A stretch of DNA of 64,000 nucleotides from Cupriavidus oxalaticus (GCF_016894385.1 NZ_CP069812.1:620001-684000); one strand, 5' to 3'; shown: positions 44,992 to 54,920, numbered from the stretch's first letter. Translations and numbers: made by a program. Notes: a model not told the origin generated them from the letters alone.

Positions 44992-45062
44992 GGCGGGAGG
45001 GGTTCTATTGGCTATACAACCCGTTGAATTCAAAGGGGAAATTGAAGTGACTCCGGCGCACT

Positions 45063-45078
45063 GTTCGGGGATCCGGAT
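45063..45078. promoter_or_regulatory. DctD upstream activator site 1 (imperfect dyad)
   Basis: GTTCGGGGATCCGGAT, an imperfect copy of the perfect dyad at 45096. The two start points are 33 bases apart, about three helical turns, and lie about 72-120 bases upstream of the sigma-54 promoter, as expected for an NtrC-family activator. Confidence 0.65.
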
Positions 45079-45095
45079 GGGTGGCGTGGAGGAGT

Positions 45096-45111
45096 GTTCG
45101 GGAATCCGAAC
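45096..45111. promoter_or_regulatory. DctD upstream activator site 2 (perfect dyad)
   Basis: GTTCGG, GAAT, CCGAAC: perfect 6-bp arms. Paired with the weaker site at 45063 on the same face of the helix. Assignment to DctD is inferred from position and from the adjacent dctBD genes. Confidence 0.68.
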
Positions 45112-45167
45112 GGTGGTCTAGGTGTAAACCCGCGGATTTGGAGGGGCTGGAGGGGTTTGAATTGCCG

Positions 45168-45368
45168 CCGGTTTGCTCCCCTCTCCCAGCGCGCGGGAGA
45201 GGGGCCGGGGGTGAGGGCAGGAGGGTCAAAGGCTGAGGCCAGTGGGTTAAAACCGAAGGCCTTGCTTGATGTGGTGCCTTGCTAGCCCCCCCCCTCACCC
45301 CAGCCCCCATGAGGGGAGAGGGAGAACACCTTGCTTAGGCTAGTTCGGGCGGCTTGGGTGCACCTTGC
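45168..45368. repeat. Long intergenic repeat, about 200 bp (copy 3)
   Basis: Matches 27630-27835 block by block (hairpin core at 45178-45204, then GGGCAGGAGGGTCAAAGGCTGAGG, CTTGATGTGGT, GAGGGGAGAGGGAGAACACC and GGCTTGGGTGCA). Includes a run of nine C near 45288. Confidence 0.85.
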
Positions 45369-45401
45369 CCCGGCCAGCTCGTATGTCTTGGTGGGCTTGC
45401 T

Positions 45402-46370
45402 TCAGCCACCCAACAACCGATAGCACAATCTCGCCGCCACCCGCGCCCCACAGCCATCCCGGTCATACAGCGGATTGAATTCCGCTATATCCGCCACGCG
45501 CAGCTTGCCGCTGTCGCGCAGCCGCGTGGCGATGGCTTCCACCACCGGCAACGGCACGCCGTAGGCCGCCGGTGCCGAGACGGCGGGCATCACCGCGGCG
45601 GGCAGCACGTCGAGGTCGATCGTCAGGTAGACGTGGTCGGCCTCCGCCACCCATTCATCCAGCGCGGCCAGCCGTGCGTCGAGGTGGCGCTCCTGCAGGT
45701 CCACATCCTCCACATACCGCACCCCGAGCGTACTGGCGCGCGCGAACAGCGCGGCCGTATTGCCGAGCCGGCTCACGCCCAGGCAGGCGTAGTCGAAGCG
45801 CAGGCCGCGGCGCTGGCAGTCGATGGCGATCTGGTCGAAGGGCGTGCCCGAGCTGGCGGGCCGGCTGCCGCGCAGGTCGAAATGCGCGTCCAGGTTGACC
45901 ACCAGCACGCGGCCGCGGTCGCCATGCGCGTCCAGGTGCGTGCGCAGGCCCTGCCACGTGCCCCAGGCCACCTCGTGGCCGCCGCCGAGCACCAGCGGCC
46001 ACGCGCCTACCGCCAGTTCGGCGGCGACGGCCTGGCCCAGCCGCTGCTGCGCGTCTTCCAGCGCATCGCCTTCGCAATGGATGTCGCCGCCGTCGATCAG
46101 GCGGCCGATGCCGTGCGCCGGCACGCCCGCCAGCGCGCGGCGGATCTCGCGCGGGCCGCCGGCGGCGCCGGGGCGGCCCTGGTTGCGCAGCACGCCGGCA
46201 TCGCAGCAGAAGCCCAGCAGCACCGGCACGCCGGGCGTGCGCGGCGCATCCGGAGCGTGGCGGCCGGCGACGATATCGAACAGGCGGCGCGTGTCGCCGG
46301 CCTCGCCGGCATCGCGCCGGCCGCGCCAGGCCGTGTCGCCGGCCTGCGCGAGTTCGGCCACGGTGCTCAT
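45402..46370 (-). CDS. hutG: Formimidoylglutamase HutG
   Basis: A 322-residue ureohydrolase-fold enzyme that hydrolyses N-formimino-glutamate to glutamate and formamide, the last step of the short histidine pathway. Mn-binding motifs [19 protein letters not shown] and [20 protein letters not shown] are intact. ATG at 46370 overlaps the transporter stop (ATGA), so it is co-transcribed with it. It could be mistaken for arginase or agmatinase; the hut context decides. Confidence 0.9.
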   Translation of the reverse strand: MSTVAELAQAGDTAWRGRRDAGEAGDTRRLFDIVAGRHAPDAPRTPGVPVLLGFCCDAGVLRNQGRPGAAGGPREIRRALAGVPAHGIGRLIDGGDIHCEGDALEDAQQRLGQAVAAELAVGAWPLVLGGGHEVAWGTWQGLRTHLDAHGDRGRVLVVNLDAHFDLRGSRPASSGTPFDQIAIDCQRRGLRFDYACLGVSRLGNTAALFARASTLGVRYVEDVDLQERHLDARLAALDEWVAEADHVYLTIDLDVLPAAVMPAVSAPAAYGVPLPVVEAIATRLRDSGKLRVADIAEFNPLYDRDGCGARVAARLCYRLLGG

Positions 46371-47686
46371 TTCAGCCGGCGTCCCAGGGTTTCGGGCACC
46401 ATCGCCAGGCCGATCAGCGAGACCAGGCCGCAGCCGATCACGTACAGCGCCGGCGCATTGGCGTCGCCAGTGATCTGGATCAGGCGGGTCGAGAAGTACT
46501 GCGCAAAGCCGCCGAAGATCGCGATCGCCACGCAATAGGCGATGGACAGGCCGGTGGCGCGCAGGCGCTGCGGCAGCACCTCGCTGACCAGCACCATCGA
46601 CGCCGGTGCGGTCATCGACATCGGCACCGACAGGCAGCCCACCACCAGCAGCAGGCGCGCCAGCGACGGCTCGGCATTGATCAGCACGAACGCCGGGTAG
46701 ATCATCATCAGCAGCGCCACGCGCGACCACAGCACCACGGTCTTGCGGCCGATGCGGTCGGCAAGCCAGCCGGCGAACGGCGACAGCACCACCTGCACCA
46801 GCGCCGCGATGCACGCGGCCCAGATGCTCAGCGACAGCGGCATCTTCAGCACGCTTACGGCGTAGTTGCTGATGTAGTAGACGACGATGTAGGTGGACGA
46901 AGCCAGGCCGATCATCAGCAGGATGCTGGCAATCACCTCGCGGCCATGCTGGCGCAGCAGCGGCCATTGCGCGGCGTGCTCGCCGTGGCGCGCGGGGGTG
47001 GCGGTCTCTTCCAGCCGGCGGCGGATCAGCAGGCCGACAGGAATGACCAGGATGCCGATCAGGAAGGCCAGGCGCCAGCCCCACGCTTCGAGGTCGGCCG
47101 GCGCCAGCACGTTGCTCAGCACCAGGCCGGTGATCGCGCCCAGCAGCGCCGCCAGGCCCTGGCTGAACGGCTGCCAGGCGGTATAGAAGCCGCGCGTGCG
47201 GTCATCGGCGTATTCCAGCAGCAGCGCGGTGGAGGCGCCCATCTCGCCACCGATGGCGAAGCCCTGCACCAGCCGTGCGATCACTACCATGATCGGCGCG
47301 AGGAGGCCGATCTGCGCGTACGGCGGCGTGACCACGAAGATCAGCGAGCTCAGGCCCATCAGCCACAGCGTCAGCGCGACCGCCGGCTTGCGCCCGACGC
47401 GATCGGCGTACATGCCGATCAGCAGGCCGCCCAGCGGCCGCATCAGGAAGCCGACGCCAAAGGTGGCGAACGACATCAGCAGCTGGCCGGTGGGGTTGTC
47501 GACGGGGAAGTAGAGCCGGCCGATCAGCGTGGCAAAGAAGCTGTAGACGACGAAATCGTAGAATTCGAGGCCGTTGCCGATGGTGATGGCGGCAATGGCG
47601 CGCGTGCGCGACAGGGCTGGAGTGTGGGCGCCGGCCTGGGCGCCGGCGACACCATCGTAGGCGGGCGCAGTGATATCGGAGGGCAT
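46367..47686 (-). CDS. MFS transporter of the metabolite:H+ symporter type, hut-associated
   Basis: A 439-residue, twelve-helix MFS protein. Motif [17 protein letters not shown] follows helix 2 and [16 protein letters not shown] helix 8, as in the MHS subfamily (proline/betaine, shikimate, alpha-ketoglutarate carriers). Position between hutU and hutG suggests histidine, urocanate or a related intermediate as substrate; inferred. Start ATG at 47686, with GGAGACAATCCGC upstream. Confidence 0.85.
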   Translation of the reverse strand: MPSDITAPAYDGVAGAQAGAHTPALSRTRAIAAITIGNGLEFYDFVVYSFFATLIGRLYFPVDNPTGQLLMSFATFGVGFLMRPLGGLLIGMYADRVGRKPAVALTLWLMGLSSLIFVVTPPYAQIGLLAPIMVVIARLVQGFAIGGEMGASTALLLEYADDRTRGFYTAWQPFSQGLAALLGAITGLVLSNVLAPADLEAWGWRLAFLIGILVIPVGLLIRRRLEETATPARHGEHAAQWPLLRQHGREVIASILLMIGLASSTYIVVYYISNYAVSVLKMPLSLSIWAACIAALVQVVLSPFAGWLADRIGRKTVVLWSRVALLMMIYPAFVLINAEPSLARLLLVVGCLSVPMSMTAPASMVLVSEVLPQRLRATGLSIAYCVAIAIFGGFAQYFSTRLIQITGDANAPALYVIGCGLVSLIGLAMVPETLGRRLK

Positions 47687-47730
47687 GCGGATTGTCTCCC
47701 GGTGAGGCTTGATGTAGTCGGTTTGGTTGC

Positions 47731-47860
47731 TCCCCTCTCCCACGCCAGTGGGAGAGGGGCTGGGGGAGAGGGCCGGCGTTTCCACAGAGGACAGCGTATC
47801 GCCATTGCGAGCGCCCGCCCTCTCCCCCGCCCCTCTCCCGCAAGCGGGAGAGGGGAGAAA
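47731..47860. repeat. Two copies of the CCCCTCTCCCGC palindrome (copies 4 and 5)
   Basis: Hairpin cores at 47732-47759 (CCCCTCTCCCAC, GCCA, GTGGGAGAGGGG, a compensated base pair) and 47830-47855 (CCCCTCTCCCGC, AA, GCGGGAGAGGGG), in opposite relation around GGGGAGAGGGCC. They fill the 196-base gap between hutU and the transporter. Confidence 0.85.
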
Positions 47861-47882
47861 ACACTAGGGTCTTGAACGCTGG

Positions 47883-49553
47883 TCAGTCGCGCAGCATCGG
47901 CAGGTCCAGGCCCTGCTCGCGCGCGCAGTCGACGGCGATCTGGTAGCCGGCGTCGGCATGGCGCATCACGCCGGTGGCGGGGTCGTTGTGCAGCACGCGG
48001 GCGATGCGCGCGGCGGCCTCATCGGTGCCATCGCACACGATCACCACGCCGGAATGCTGCGAAAAGCCCATGCCCACGCCGCCGCCGTGGTGCAGCGAGA
48101 CCCAGGTGGCGCCGCTGGCGGTGTTCAGCAGCGCGTTCAGCAGCGGCCAGTCGGACACGGCGTCCGAACCGTCCTGCATGGCTTCGGTCTCGCGGTTGGG
48201 GCTGGCGACCGAACCCGAGTCCAGGTGGTCGCGGCCGATCACGACCGGCGCCGACAGCTCGCCGCTGCGGACCATCTCGTTGAACGCCAGGCCCAGCTTG
48301 GCGCGCAGGCCCAGTCCCACCCAGCAGATCCGCGCCGGCAGGCCCTGGAAGCTGATGCGCTCGCGCGCCATGTCGAGCCAGCGGTGCAGGTGCTCGTCAT
48401 CGGGGATCAGTTCCTTGACCTTGGCGTCGGTCTTGTAGATGTCCTGCGGATCGCCCGACAGCGCGGCCCAGCGGAACGGGCCGATGCCGCGGCAGAACAG
48501 CGGGCGGATGTACGCGGGCACGAAGCCGGGGAAGTCGAAGGCATTGGCCACGCCTTCTTCCTTGGCCATCTGGCGGATGTTGTTGCCGTAGTCGAAGGTC
48601 GGCACGCCCAGCTTCTGGAAATCCAGCATGGCTTGCACATGCGCGGCCATCGACGCCTTGGCGGCCTTCACCACCACGGCCGGCTCGCGCTGCGCGCGCT
48701 CGCGGTATTCGTCCCAGGTCCAGCCGGCGGGCAGGTAGCCATTGAGCGGGTCATGGGCGCTGGTCTGGTCGGTGACCATGTCGGGGCGCACGCCGCGGCG
48801 CACCAGTTCGGGCAGCACCTCGGCGGCGTTGGCGCACAGCGCGATCGAGATCGCCTTGCCTTGCGCGGTGTAGCGGTCGATGCGGGCCAGCGCGTCATCC
48901 AGGTCGGTGGCCTGTTCGTCGACGTAGCGGGTCTTCAGGCGGAAATCGATGCGGCTCTGCTGGCATTCGATGTTGAGCGAGCAGGCGCCGGCCAGTGTCG
49001 CGGCCAGCGGCTGCGCGCCGCCCATGCCGCCCAGGCCCGCGGTCAGCACCCAGCGGCCCTTCAGGTTGCCGTTGTAGTGCTGGCGGCCGGCCTCGACGAA
49101 GGTCTCATACGTGCCCTGCACGATGCCCTGGCTGCCGATGTAGATCCAGCTGCCGGCGGTCATCTGGCCGTACATGGCCAGGCCCTTGGCGTCGAGTTCG
49201 TTGAAGTGTTCCCAGTTGGCCCAGTGGGGGACCAGGTTGGAGTTGGCGATCAGCACGCGGGGGGCGTCGCGGTGGGTCTGGAACACGCCGACCGGCTTGC
49301 CGGACTGGACCAGCAGGGTCTGGTCGTCTTCCAGGCGGGTCAGGGCCTCGACGATGCGGTCATAGCATTCCCAGTTGCGGGCGGCGCGGCCGATGCCGCC
49401 GTAGACCACCAGTTCCTTCGGGTTCTCCGCGACCTCGGGGTCGAGGTTGTTCATCAGCATGCGCAGCGGGGCTTCGGTCAGCCAGCTCTTGGCGGTGAGC
49501 CTGGTGCCGTGCGGGGCGCGGATCTCGGTGTCGCGGAAGCGGGTGGTGGTCAT
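47883..49553 (-). CDS. hutU: Urocanate hydratase HutU
   Basis: A 556-residue NAD+-dependent urocanase converting urocanate to imidazolonepropionate, second step of histidine breakdown. Characteristic segments include [34 protein letters not shown] and the active-site region [20 protein letters not shown] and [15 protein letters not shown]. Length is normal. ATG at 49553 follows AAGGAGCCATCCAA. A HutC-type operator lies 78 bases upstream. hutH and hutI are not in the window. Confidence 0.97.
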   Translation of the reverse strand: MTTTRFRDTEIRAPHGTRLTAKSWLTEAPLRMLMNNLDPEVAENPKELVVYGGIGRAARNWECYDRIVEALTRLEDDQTLLVQSGKPVGVFQTHRDAPRVLIANSNLVPHWANWEHFNELDAKGLAMYGQMTAGSWIYIGSQGIVQGTYETFVEAGRQHYNGNLKGRWVLTAGLGGMGGAQPLAATLAGACSLNIECQQSRIDFRLKTRYVDEQATDLDDALARIDRYTAQGKAISIALCANAAEVLPELVRRGVRPDMVTDQTSAHDPLNGYLPAGWTWDEYRERAQREPAVVVKAAKASMAAHVQAMLDFQKLGVPTFDYGNNIRQMAKEEGVANAFDFPGFVPAYIRPLFCRGIGPFRWAALSGDPQDIYKTDAKVKELIPDDEHLHRWLDMARERISFQGLPARICWVGLGLRAKLGLAFNEMVRSGELSAPVVIGRDHLDSGSVASPNRETEAMQDGSDAVSDWPLLNALLNTASGATWVSLHHGGGVGMGFSQHSGVVIVCDGTDEAAARIARVLHNDPATGVMRHADAGYQIAVDCAREQGLDLPMLRD

Positions 49554-49628
49554 TTGGATGGCTCCTTCGGTGTTCCTTGCTTTGCCTTTGGGTGTCGCTT
49601 TTTTGAGCGACGCATAGGCATGTATATT

Positions 49629-49642
49629 CTTGTATATACAGG
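49629..49642. promoter_or_regulatory. HutC operator upstream of hutU
   Basis: CTTGTATATACAGG with a perfect 10-bp palindromic core TGTATATACA (49631-49640); agrees with the CTTGTATNTACAAG-type sites bound by HutC in pseudomonads. Preceded by a half-matching TGTATATTC. Expected to be released when urocanate binds HutC. Confidence 0.8.
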
Positions 49643-49766
49643 TACGGATATATCGGGGTTATCCCGTAGACAAGCGATATGTGGAACTGCGGATACCTAC
49701 CGCCGTGAGTCATGTGACGTTATCGTTGCGTCCTCGAAAAGTCACCATCGGTAAGCACGGATTTTG

Positions 49767-49780
49767 GCATCAGATGATGC
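49767..49780. promoter_or_regulatory. Dyad GCATCA-GA-TGATGC before vapB
   Basis: Perfect 6-bp arms, ending 35 bases before the vapB start and next to TAGGAT, a possible -10. Typical position for an autoregulatory VapBC operator. Confidence 0.5.
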
Positions 49781-49814
49781 TAGGATTTATGCAGAATGCT
49801 CAACGGAGGCTTCC

Positions 49815-50012
49815 ATGCGCACCACGCTTGCCCTGGACGATGATTTGCTGCGCAAGGCCCAGGCCCTGACCGGCCTGTCCGAAAAATCCTCGCTCGTGCG
49901 CGAAGCGCTGCGGGCACTGATCGAGCGCGAAAGCGCGCGCCGCCTGAGCCGTCTCGGCGGTACCGAACCCGACCTGGAATCCGCGCCGCGCCGCCGCGCG
50001 GAGCCGGCATGA
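49815..50012 (+). CDS. vapB: VapB-family antitoxin
   Basis: A 65-residue antitoxin: short ribbon-helix-helix-like N-terminus (MRTTLALDDDLLRKAQALTG) and helical segment KSSLVREALRALIERESARRL that should bind the toxin. ATG at 49815 follows GGAGG. Its end overlaps vapC by ATGA. Neutralises VapC and probably represses its own promoter. Confidence 0.88.
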   Translation: MRTTLALDDDLLRKAQALTGLSEKSSLVREALRALIERESARRLSRLGGTEPDLESAPRRRAEPA

Positions 50013-50380
50013 TCCTGGTCGACACCTCGGTATGGATCGACCATCTGCGTACCGGCGACGCGGCACTAGCGGCTTTGCTCGACGCCAGCCGGGTCCTGGT
50101 GCATCCGTTTGTGATCGGCGAGATCGCGCTGGGTAGCCTGCGGCAGCGGGGCGAGGTGCTGGGCGCTTTGCGTGATTTGCCAGGCGCCGTCGTGGCGACG
50201 GACGACGAAGTCGACCGGATGATCGATGACCAGAAGTTGTACGGGATAGGGATTGGCTACGTGGATGCGCATCTGCTGGCCGCCACCCGATTGACGCCCG
50301 GCAGTGCGCTATGGACGCGGGATCGTCGCCTGCTCGCGGTCGCCGAGCATTTGGGGCTGGCCGCGCGGCCTGCGCATTAG
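50009..50380 (+). CDS. vapC: VapC-family PIN-domain toxin
   Basis: A 123-residue PIN-domain ribonuclease. The acidic metal site is intact: Asp5 in ILVDTSVWIDH, Glu in IGEIALGSL, Asp in GIGYVDAHLL and Asp in LWTRDRRL. Family toxins cleave tRNA or rRNA; the target is unknown. Two-gene module with vapB, on the strand opposite to hutU and hutC and lying between them. Confidence 0.9.
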   Translation: MILVDTSVWIDHLRTGDAALAALLDASRVLVHPFVIGEIALGSLRQRGEVLGALRDLPGAVVATDDEVDRMIDDQKLYGIGIGYVDAHLLAATRLTPGSALWTRDRRLLAVAEHLGLAARPAH

Positions 50381-50430
50381 CCCCCGCTGCGCCGAAACCC
50401 TCAGGACAGGATGCGGATCGCGGGGCCGGG

Positions 50431-51186
50431 CTATGAAGTGAACCGACCTTCCAACCGGTGCAACGACCCCGGATGCACCAGCCTGACAGACGTCACAACC
50501 CTTCCTGCCGACCATGTCCGTCTACGGATCAGCAAACACGGCTCACCCTTGTCGATGTCCAGCAACCCGCATTCCTCCGCATGCGCCAGCACAGCTTCCA
50601 CGACGTGCTCCCCTTCGGTCAGCGGCGCGACGCGCGTCAGGTATTGGTAGGGCGTTTCGCGCGTGAAGTCTTGCTCCAGGTAATCCGGCGCGACCGCGGC
50701 ATTGACGTAGCGGTCTTCCAGCTGGATCGCGACATCGTCTTCGTAGTGCACGATGACCGAGTGAAACACGCGCTGCTCCAGCGGCACATCCAGCGCAGCC
50801 GCCTGCGCCGCACCGGCGCGTTCCTCCTGCACGCTGACCACGCGCGCATGATGCCGGTGCCCCCGCGCAGCAATGTCATCCGCAATATTGTTGACCGCAT
50901 AAAGCGCGGTCCGCAGCTTGGGCTCCGCAACAAAGGTCCCGACCCCCTGCAGCCGCACCAGCATCCCCTCCGCGGTCAACTCCCGCAGCGCCCGATGCAC
51001 GGTCATGCGGCTGACGCCCAGCGCCTCAACCAGTTCGGCCTCCGAGGGCACGCGATGGTGGGGCGGCCAGCTGCCGTCAGCAATCCTGCTGCTGATGTGT
51101 TGCTTGACGCGCGCATAGAGCGGCGCCGGCGTGGATGCGAGCGGCAACGGTTTCCCCCGGGTGGCGACAGCCGCCGAATGTATCAC
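50431..51186 (-). CDS. hutC: GntR-family histidine-utilisation repressor HutC
   Basis: A 251-residue regulator: GntR winged helix (LYARVKQHISSRIADGSWPP, then VPSEAELVEALGVSRMTVHRALREL) and C-terminal UTRA effector domain with the urocanate-type signature (LLIRRRTWSAGRVVTSVRLVHPG). Represses hut genes until urocanate accumulates. Start uncertain: GTG at 51186, which overlaps the stop of the GGDEF-EAL gene, gives a normal length; an ATG at 51222 would overlap that gene by 40 bases. vapBC separates it from hutU. Confidence 0.9.
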   Translation of the reverse strand: MIHSAAVATRGKPLPLASTPAPLYARVKQHISSRIADGSWPPHHRVPSEAELVEALGVSRMTVHRALRELTAEGMLVRLQGVGTFVAEPKLRTALYAVNNIADDIAARGHRHHARVVSVQEERAGAAQAAALDVPLEQRVFHSVIVHYEDDVAIQLEDRYVNAAVAPDYLEQDFTRETPYQYLTRVAPLTEGEHVVEAVLAHAEECGLLDIDKGEPCLLIRRRTWSAGRVVTSVRLVHPGSLHRLEGRFTS

Positions 51187-54100
51187 GCCCCCTGTTGTTG
51201 TTCGACGCCGCGTGGCCCGCACGCTTGCAGGAAAGCTTCCAGCGGGATTGGCCGCCCGATCGCATAGCCCTGCGCATAGTCGACGCCGATCGCGCGCAGC
51301 GCGTCGAGCGTGCGCTCATCTTCCACCCACTCCGCCACGGTCTTCACGCCGAGCCGGTGGCCGATGTCGTTGATCGAGCTGACGATCTCGCGGTCGACGG
51401 CGTTGTCGGCCAGCTGGCGGATAAAGCTGCCGTCGATCTTCAGGAAATCGACCGGGAACTGCTTCAGGTAGGCAAACGACGACAGCCCCGAGCCAAAGTC
51501 GTCGAGCGACACGGTGCAGCCCGCGCGCTTCATCTCCGACACCAGTCGGTTGGCCGCCGCCATGTTGTTGATCAGCGCCGTCTCGGTGATCTCCAGCCGG
51601 ATGCGGCTGGCGGGCAGCGCGCTGGCGTCCAGCTCGGCATGCAGGAAGGGCAGCAGGAACGGCTCGCCCAGCGAGTTGGCCGACAGGTTGATCGACACCG
51701 ACAAGCCCGGCACCGCACGCAGCCGCTCGCCGTAGGCATGCAGCACATTGTGGATGACCCAGCGGTCGACATGACCCATCAAATCGTAGCGCTCGGCGGC
51801 GGGAATGAAGGCGCCGGGCAGGATCATGTCCCCGCTCTCGTCGACCATGCGCACCAGGATCTCGATGTGGCGGTGTTCGCCACGGCCCGTGCCGGCTGGC
51901 TGCAGCGCGCGGATTTCCTGCGCGAACAGGCGGAAGCGGTTGGCTTCCAGCGCAGAGTGGATGCCCGCGGCGACCTCCAGTTCGCGATGGTGGCGGCGCG
52001 CGTCGCTCTCGTCGCGGCGGTAGACCGAGACCCGGCTGCGGCCGGCGGCCTTGGCGGCGTAGCAGGCGACGTCGGCGCGGCTCATCAGCTCGCTGACGGG
52101 CGGCACGTCGAGATCGATCGCGGCGATGCCGATGCTGGCGCCTACGTCATAGACCCGGCCTTCCCACGGGAAGCGGCGGCCGCGGATGGCGTCGATCACG
52201 CCCTCGCAGGCCTGCTCGGCCTGGTCCACGGTGCAGTCCTTGAGCAGCAGCGCGAACTCGTCGCCGCCCAGGCGCGCCAGCAGGTCGTCGGGACGCACGT
52301 GGTTGCGGATCAGGTAGCCGAGCTCGCGCAGCAGCACATCGCCGGCGCCATGGCCGGCGGTGTCGTTGACGATCTTGAAGCGGTCCAGGTCGATGAAGCA
52401 CAGCGCGGCGCGGTGGCCATGCAGCCGCGCGGCGTCGCAGGCCTCGCGCAGGCGCTTTTCGAACCAGGTGCGGTTGGGCAGGCCGGTGAGCGCGTCGTGC
52501 ATGGCCGAGCGCGCCAGCTCGCGCTGCAGCGCGCGGGCGGTGGTGATGTCCTGGAACACCAGCACCGCGCCCAGCACCTCGCCGCCGGCGGTCAGCACCG
52601 GCGCGGCGGAGTCCTGCACGTCATGGCGCTCGCCGGTCAGGCTCTGCAGCACTGCGCCATCCTGCAGGTAGGCAGGCGTCAGCGTTCGCAGGCAGGATTC
52701 GACCGGGCTCGGGATCGGATCGCCGCTGGCTTCGTCGACGAGGCGGAAAACCCGCTCCAGCGGCAATCCGCTGGCGCTGCCCATGGTCCAGCCGGTCAGC
52801 TGCTCGGCGATCGGGTTCATGAAGGTGACGTGCATGCTGGCGTCGGTGCAGATCACCGCGTCGCCGATCGAGCGCAGCGTGATGTGCAGGCGCTCTTTCT
52901 CCTCGAACAGCGCCTCGGTCAGGCGGCGCTGCTCGGTGATGTCCCAGTTGGTGCCGACCAGCGCATGCGCCATGCCGTCGGCGCCGCGCGAGACCATGGC
53001 CATGGCGCGCACGTGGCGCACCGCGCCATCGGGGCGCCGGATGCGGTACTCGGTGTCGAACGGCGCGGCGCCGCGGATGGCCTGGCGCATCTCGGCACTG
53101 ACGCGGCTGACGTCTTCCGCGTGCAGCATGGCGATCCACTGCTCGGACTGCGGCGCGCCGCGCCCGGGATCGGTGCCGTGCAGCGCATGCATGCGCGCAT
53201 CCCAGGTGATGACGGCGCTGGCGAAGTCCCATTCCCAGATGCCGACGCCGCCGGCCTCCACCGCCAGCTGGATGCGGCGCGACAGCCGTTCCAGCTCTTC
53301 CTGCGCCAGCTTGCGCGCATGGATGTCCTCCACCTGGGCGATGTAGTGCAGCGGCGCGCCGGTATCCTCGTCGCGCACCAGCGAGACCGCCAGCAGCGCC
53401 CAGCGGTACTCGCCACTCTTGTGGCGGTAGCGCTTTTCCATGCGGTAGGACTCGATCTCGCCGTCCACCAGCAGCGCCACCTGGCGCAGGTCGTCGCTCA
53501 GGTCGTCAGGGTGGGTCAGCTGCTGGAAGGTGATGGCGCGCAACTCCTCGCCGCTGTAGCCCAGCAGTTCGGTCATGGCGCGGTTGACGGTCTCCCAGCG
53601 GCCGTCCATGCCAACCAGCGCCATGCCGATCGCCGAATGCTCCATGGCCTGGCGGAAGCGTTTCTCGCTGCCGCGCAGGCTGGAGCGGCCAAGGCGGTTC
53701 TGTTCGGTCAGGTAGGCGATGCAGACCGGAAGCACCATGATCACCGCAGCCGACAGCGGCACCGCTTCATGGTCCTGCCCGGCCAGCATCAGCGCCTGCA
53801 GCGACAGCGTCGCCACCAGCGTCAGCAGCGCGGTGGCGAACGGGTTGCCGGCCAGCGCCACCAGCACCAGCGGCAGCGACATCGCGGCAAACGGGTCATG
53901 GCCCTGCCATTGCGCGAGCGCGCCGATTGCCAGGCACAGCGCCAGCAGGCCGGCCTGCGGCGCCAGCACCGGCCGCGCGAAGGCGGCGCGCACGCGCCCG
54001 GGCGTCATCGACAGCATCATCGGCAGCAGCAGCGCCATGCCCAGCGCACTGGCCTGCCACCAGGTCCACCACACCGAGGCAAAGCCAGTGCCGTGCACGC

Positions 54101-54572
54101 TGGCGATGGCCGCGGCACCGGCGGTGGCGCCCAGCGCCGGTGCGACGATGCCGGCGACCGCCAGCATCACCGCGAACGATGCCAGCGGCCCGTGGCGGAC
54201 CAGCCCGGCGTGGCGCTCGAGCAGCCGCAGCAGGCCGGTGGCACACAGGATCTCGGCCAGGTTGGCGCCGGCCAGCATCAGCGCGCTGGCGGTGCTGTCG
54301 CCGGCGGCATGGTTGGCCAGCAGGTTCGCGCCCAGCATGCCGGCCAGCAGCCACGGCGTCTCGCGGCGCGGGCGGTGCAGCAGCAGCCCCAGCGCGAAGG
54401 CGTTGGGCAGCCATACCGCGGCCACGTTGCCCGGCAGCCGCGCCAGCCACAGGCCCGCCGCCGCCAGGGCGAAATAGCCGGCACCGGCCAGCAGCAGGGG
54501 CTGCCAGCGGCGTGGCGCGGTGGAAGGGGCAGTGGCTGCCTGGTGGCTCGGCGGGGCCGTATCGGGCGTCAT
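51183..54572 (-). CDS. MASE1-PAS-GGDEF-EAL cyclic-di-GMP signalling protein
   Basis: A 1129-residue membrane protein. Residues about 22-310: MASE1-type sensor with eight or so membrane helices. Then three PAS domains (about 325-445, 450-570, 580-690). GGDEF domain (about 700-860) with intact RLGGDEFALLL. EAL domain (about 880-1120): IEILVRM, NLSANSL, LEITETAL, LDDFGSG, KIDGSF, AEWVEDE and AQGYAIGRP retain the metal and catalytic residues although the name motif reads EIL and AEGVE reads AEWVE. Both synthesis and hydrolysis of c-di-GMP are possible. Its stop overlaps the hutC GTG start. Confidence 0.93.
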   Translation of the reverse strand: MTPDTAPPSHQAATAPSTAPRRWQPLLLAGAGYFALAAAGLWLARLPGNVAAVWLPNAFALGLLLHRPRRETPWLLAGMLGANLLANHAAGDSTASALMLAGANLAEILCATGLLRLLERHAGLVRHGPLASFAVMLAVAGIVAPALGATAGAAAIASVHGTGFASVWWTWWQASALGMALLLPMMLSMTPGRVRAAFARPVLAPQAGLLALCLAIGALAQWQGHDPFAAMSLPLVLVALAGNPFATALLTLVATLSLQALMLAGQDHEAVPLSAAVIMVLPVCIAYLTEQNRLGRSSLRGSEKRFRQAMEHSAIGMALVGMDGRWETVNRAMTELLGYSGEELRAITFQQLTHPDDLSDDLRQVALLVDGEIESYRMEKRYRHKSGEYRWALLAVSLVRDEDTGAPLHYIAQVEDIHARKLAQEELERLSRRIQLAVEAGGVGIWEWDFASAVITWDARMHALHGTDPGRGAPQSEQWIAMLHAEDVSRVSAEMRQAIRGAAPFDTEYRIRRPDGAVRHVRAMAMVSRGADGMAHALVGTNWDITEQRRLTEALFEEKERLHITLRSIGDAVICTDASMHVTFMNPIAEQLTGWTMGSASGLPLERVFRLVDEASGDPIPSPVESCLRTLTPAYLQDGAVLQSLTGERHDVQDSAAPVLTAGGEVLGAVLVFQDITTARALQRELARSAMHDALTGLPNRTWFEKRLREACDAARLHGHRAALCFIDLDRFKIVNDTAGHGAGDVLLRELGYLIRNHVRPDDLLARLGGDEFALLLKDCTVDQAEQACEGVIDAIRGRRFPWEGRVYDVGASIGIAAIDLDVPPVSELMSRADVACYAAKAAGRSRVSVYRRDESDARRHHRELEVAAGIHSALEANRFRLFAQEIRALQPAGTGRGEHRHIEILVRMVDESGDMILPGAFIPAAERYDLMGHVDRWVIHNVLHAYGERLRAVPGLSVSINLSANSLGEPFLLPFLHAELDASALPASRIRLEITETALINNMAAANRLVSEMKRAGCTVSLDDFGSGLSSFAYLKQFPVDFLKIDGSFIRQLADNAVDREIVSSINDIGHRLGVKTVAEWVEDERTLDALRAIGVDYAQGYAIGRPIPLEAFLQACGPRGVEQQQGA

Positions 54573-54920
54573 GAACGGGTGCTGTGCGATGGGCGATGTG
54601 AATCGGTCGGGGCCGGGCGGCCATTCCGGCGCGCCGGGGTAGAGGCCAGGCGCGCGGACGGACTGCCGCCCAGCATAGCGGCCACTGTAACGGGGATGGG
54701 CACCCGGGCAAAAGCCGGACAGCGGGCTGCCGTGGGCGTTGTTGCCACTGGTGTTCGCGCCGGTTTTTTGGTAAGGCGTGCGGGCGGTGCCGCGGCCGCC
54801 CCTGGCCGCCCCTAAGCGCCCCTAAGCGCCCCGGCGTGCCTGTGTGGCCTGCCCCACCGACAGCCCCCCGTGCGCTGGACGCATCCTGCTGCATCCAGTG
54901 CGGCGGACAGGGGAGCGAAG
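54573..54920. other. 348-base intergenic region with 10-bp tandem repeats
   Basis: Between the c-di-GMP protein and the cytochrome gene. Contains GGCCGCCCCT twice then AAGCGCCCCT and AAGCGCCCCG (54794-54833), a four-unit 10-bp degenerate repeat. No gene, terminator or clear promoter was recognised. Confidence 0.5.

Larger units (their letters stand above)
44712..45401. other. 690-base region: dctA control region and a long repeat
   Basis: From left to right: a long dctA leader (to about 44965), the sigma-54 promoter (44976-44991), two dyads that fit activator sites (45063-45111), then the second copy of the 200-bp intergenic repeat (45168-45368) running up to the hutG stop. No coding frame with a start signal was seen. 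Confidence 0.7.

Noticed and set aside
45402..46370. Arginase or agmatinase
   Set aside because: The ureohydrolase fold fits, but overlap with the hut transporter and nearby hutU and hutC favour formimidoylglutamase.
51135..54815. A plus-strand open frame of over 1200 codons
   Set aside because: Antisense to the MASE1-PAS-GGDEF-EAL gene; no domain and biased composition.
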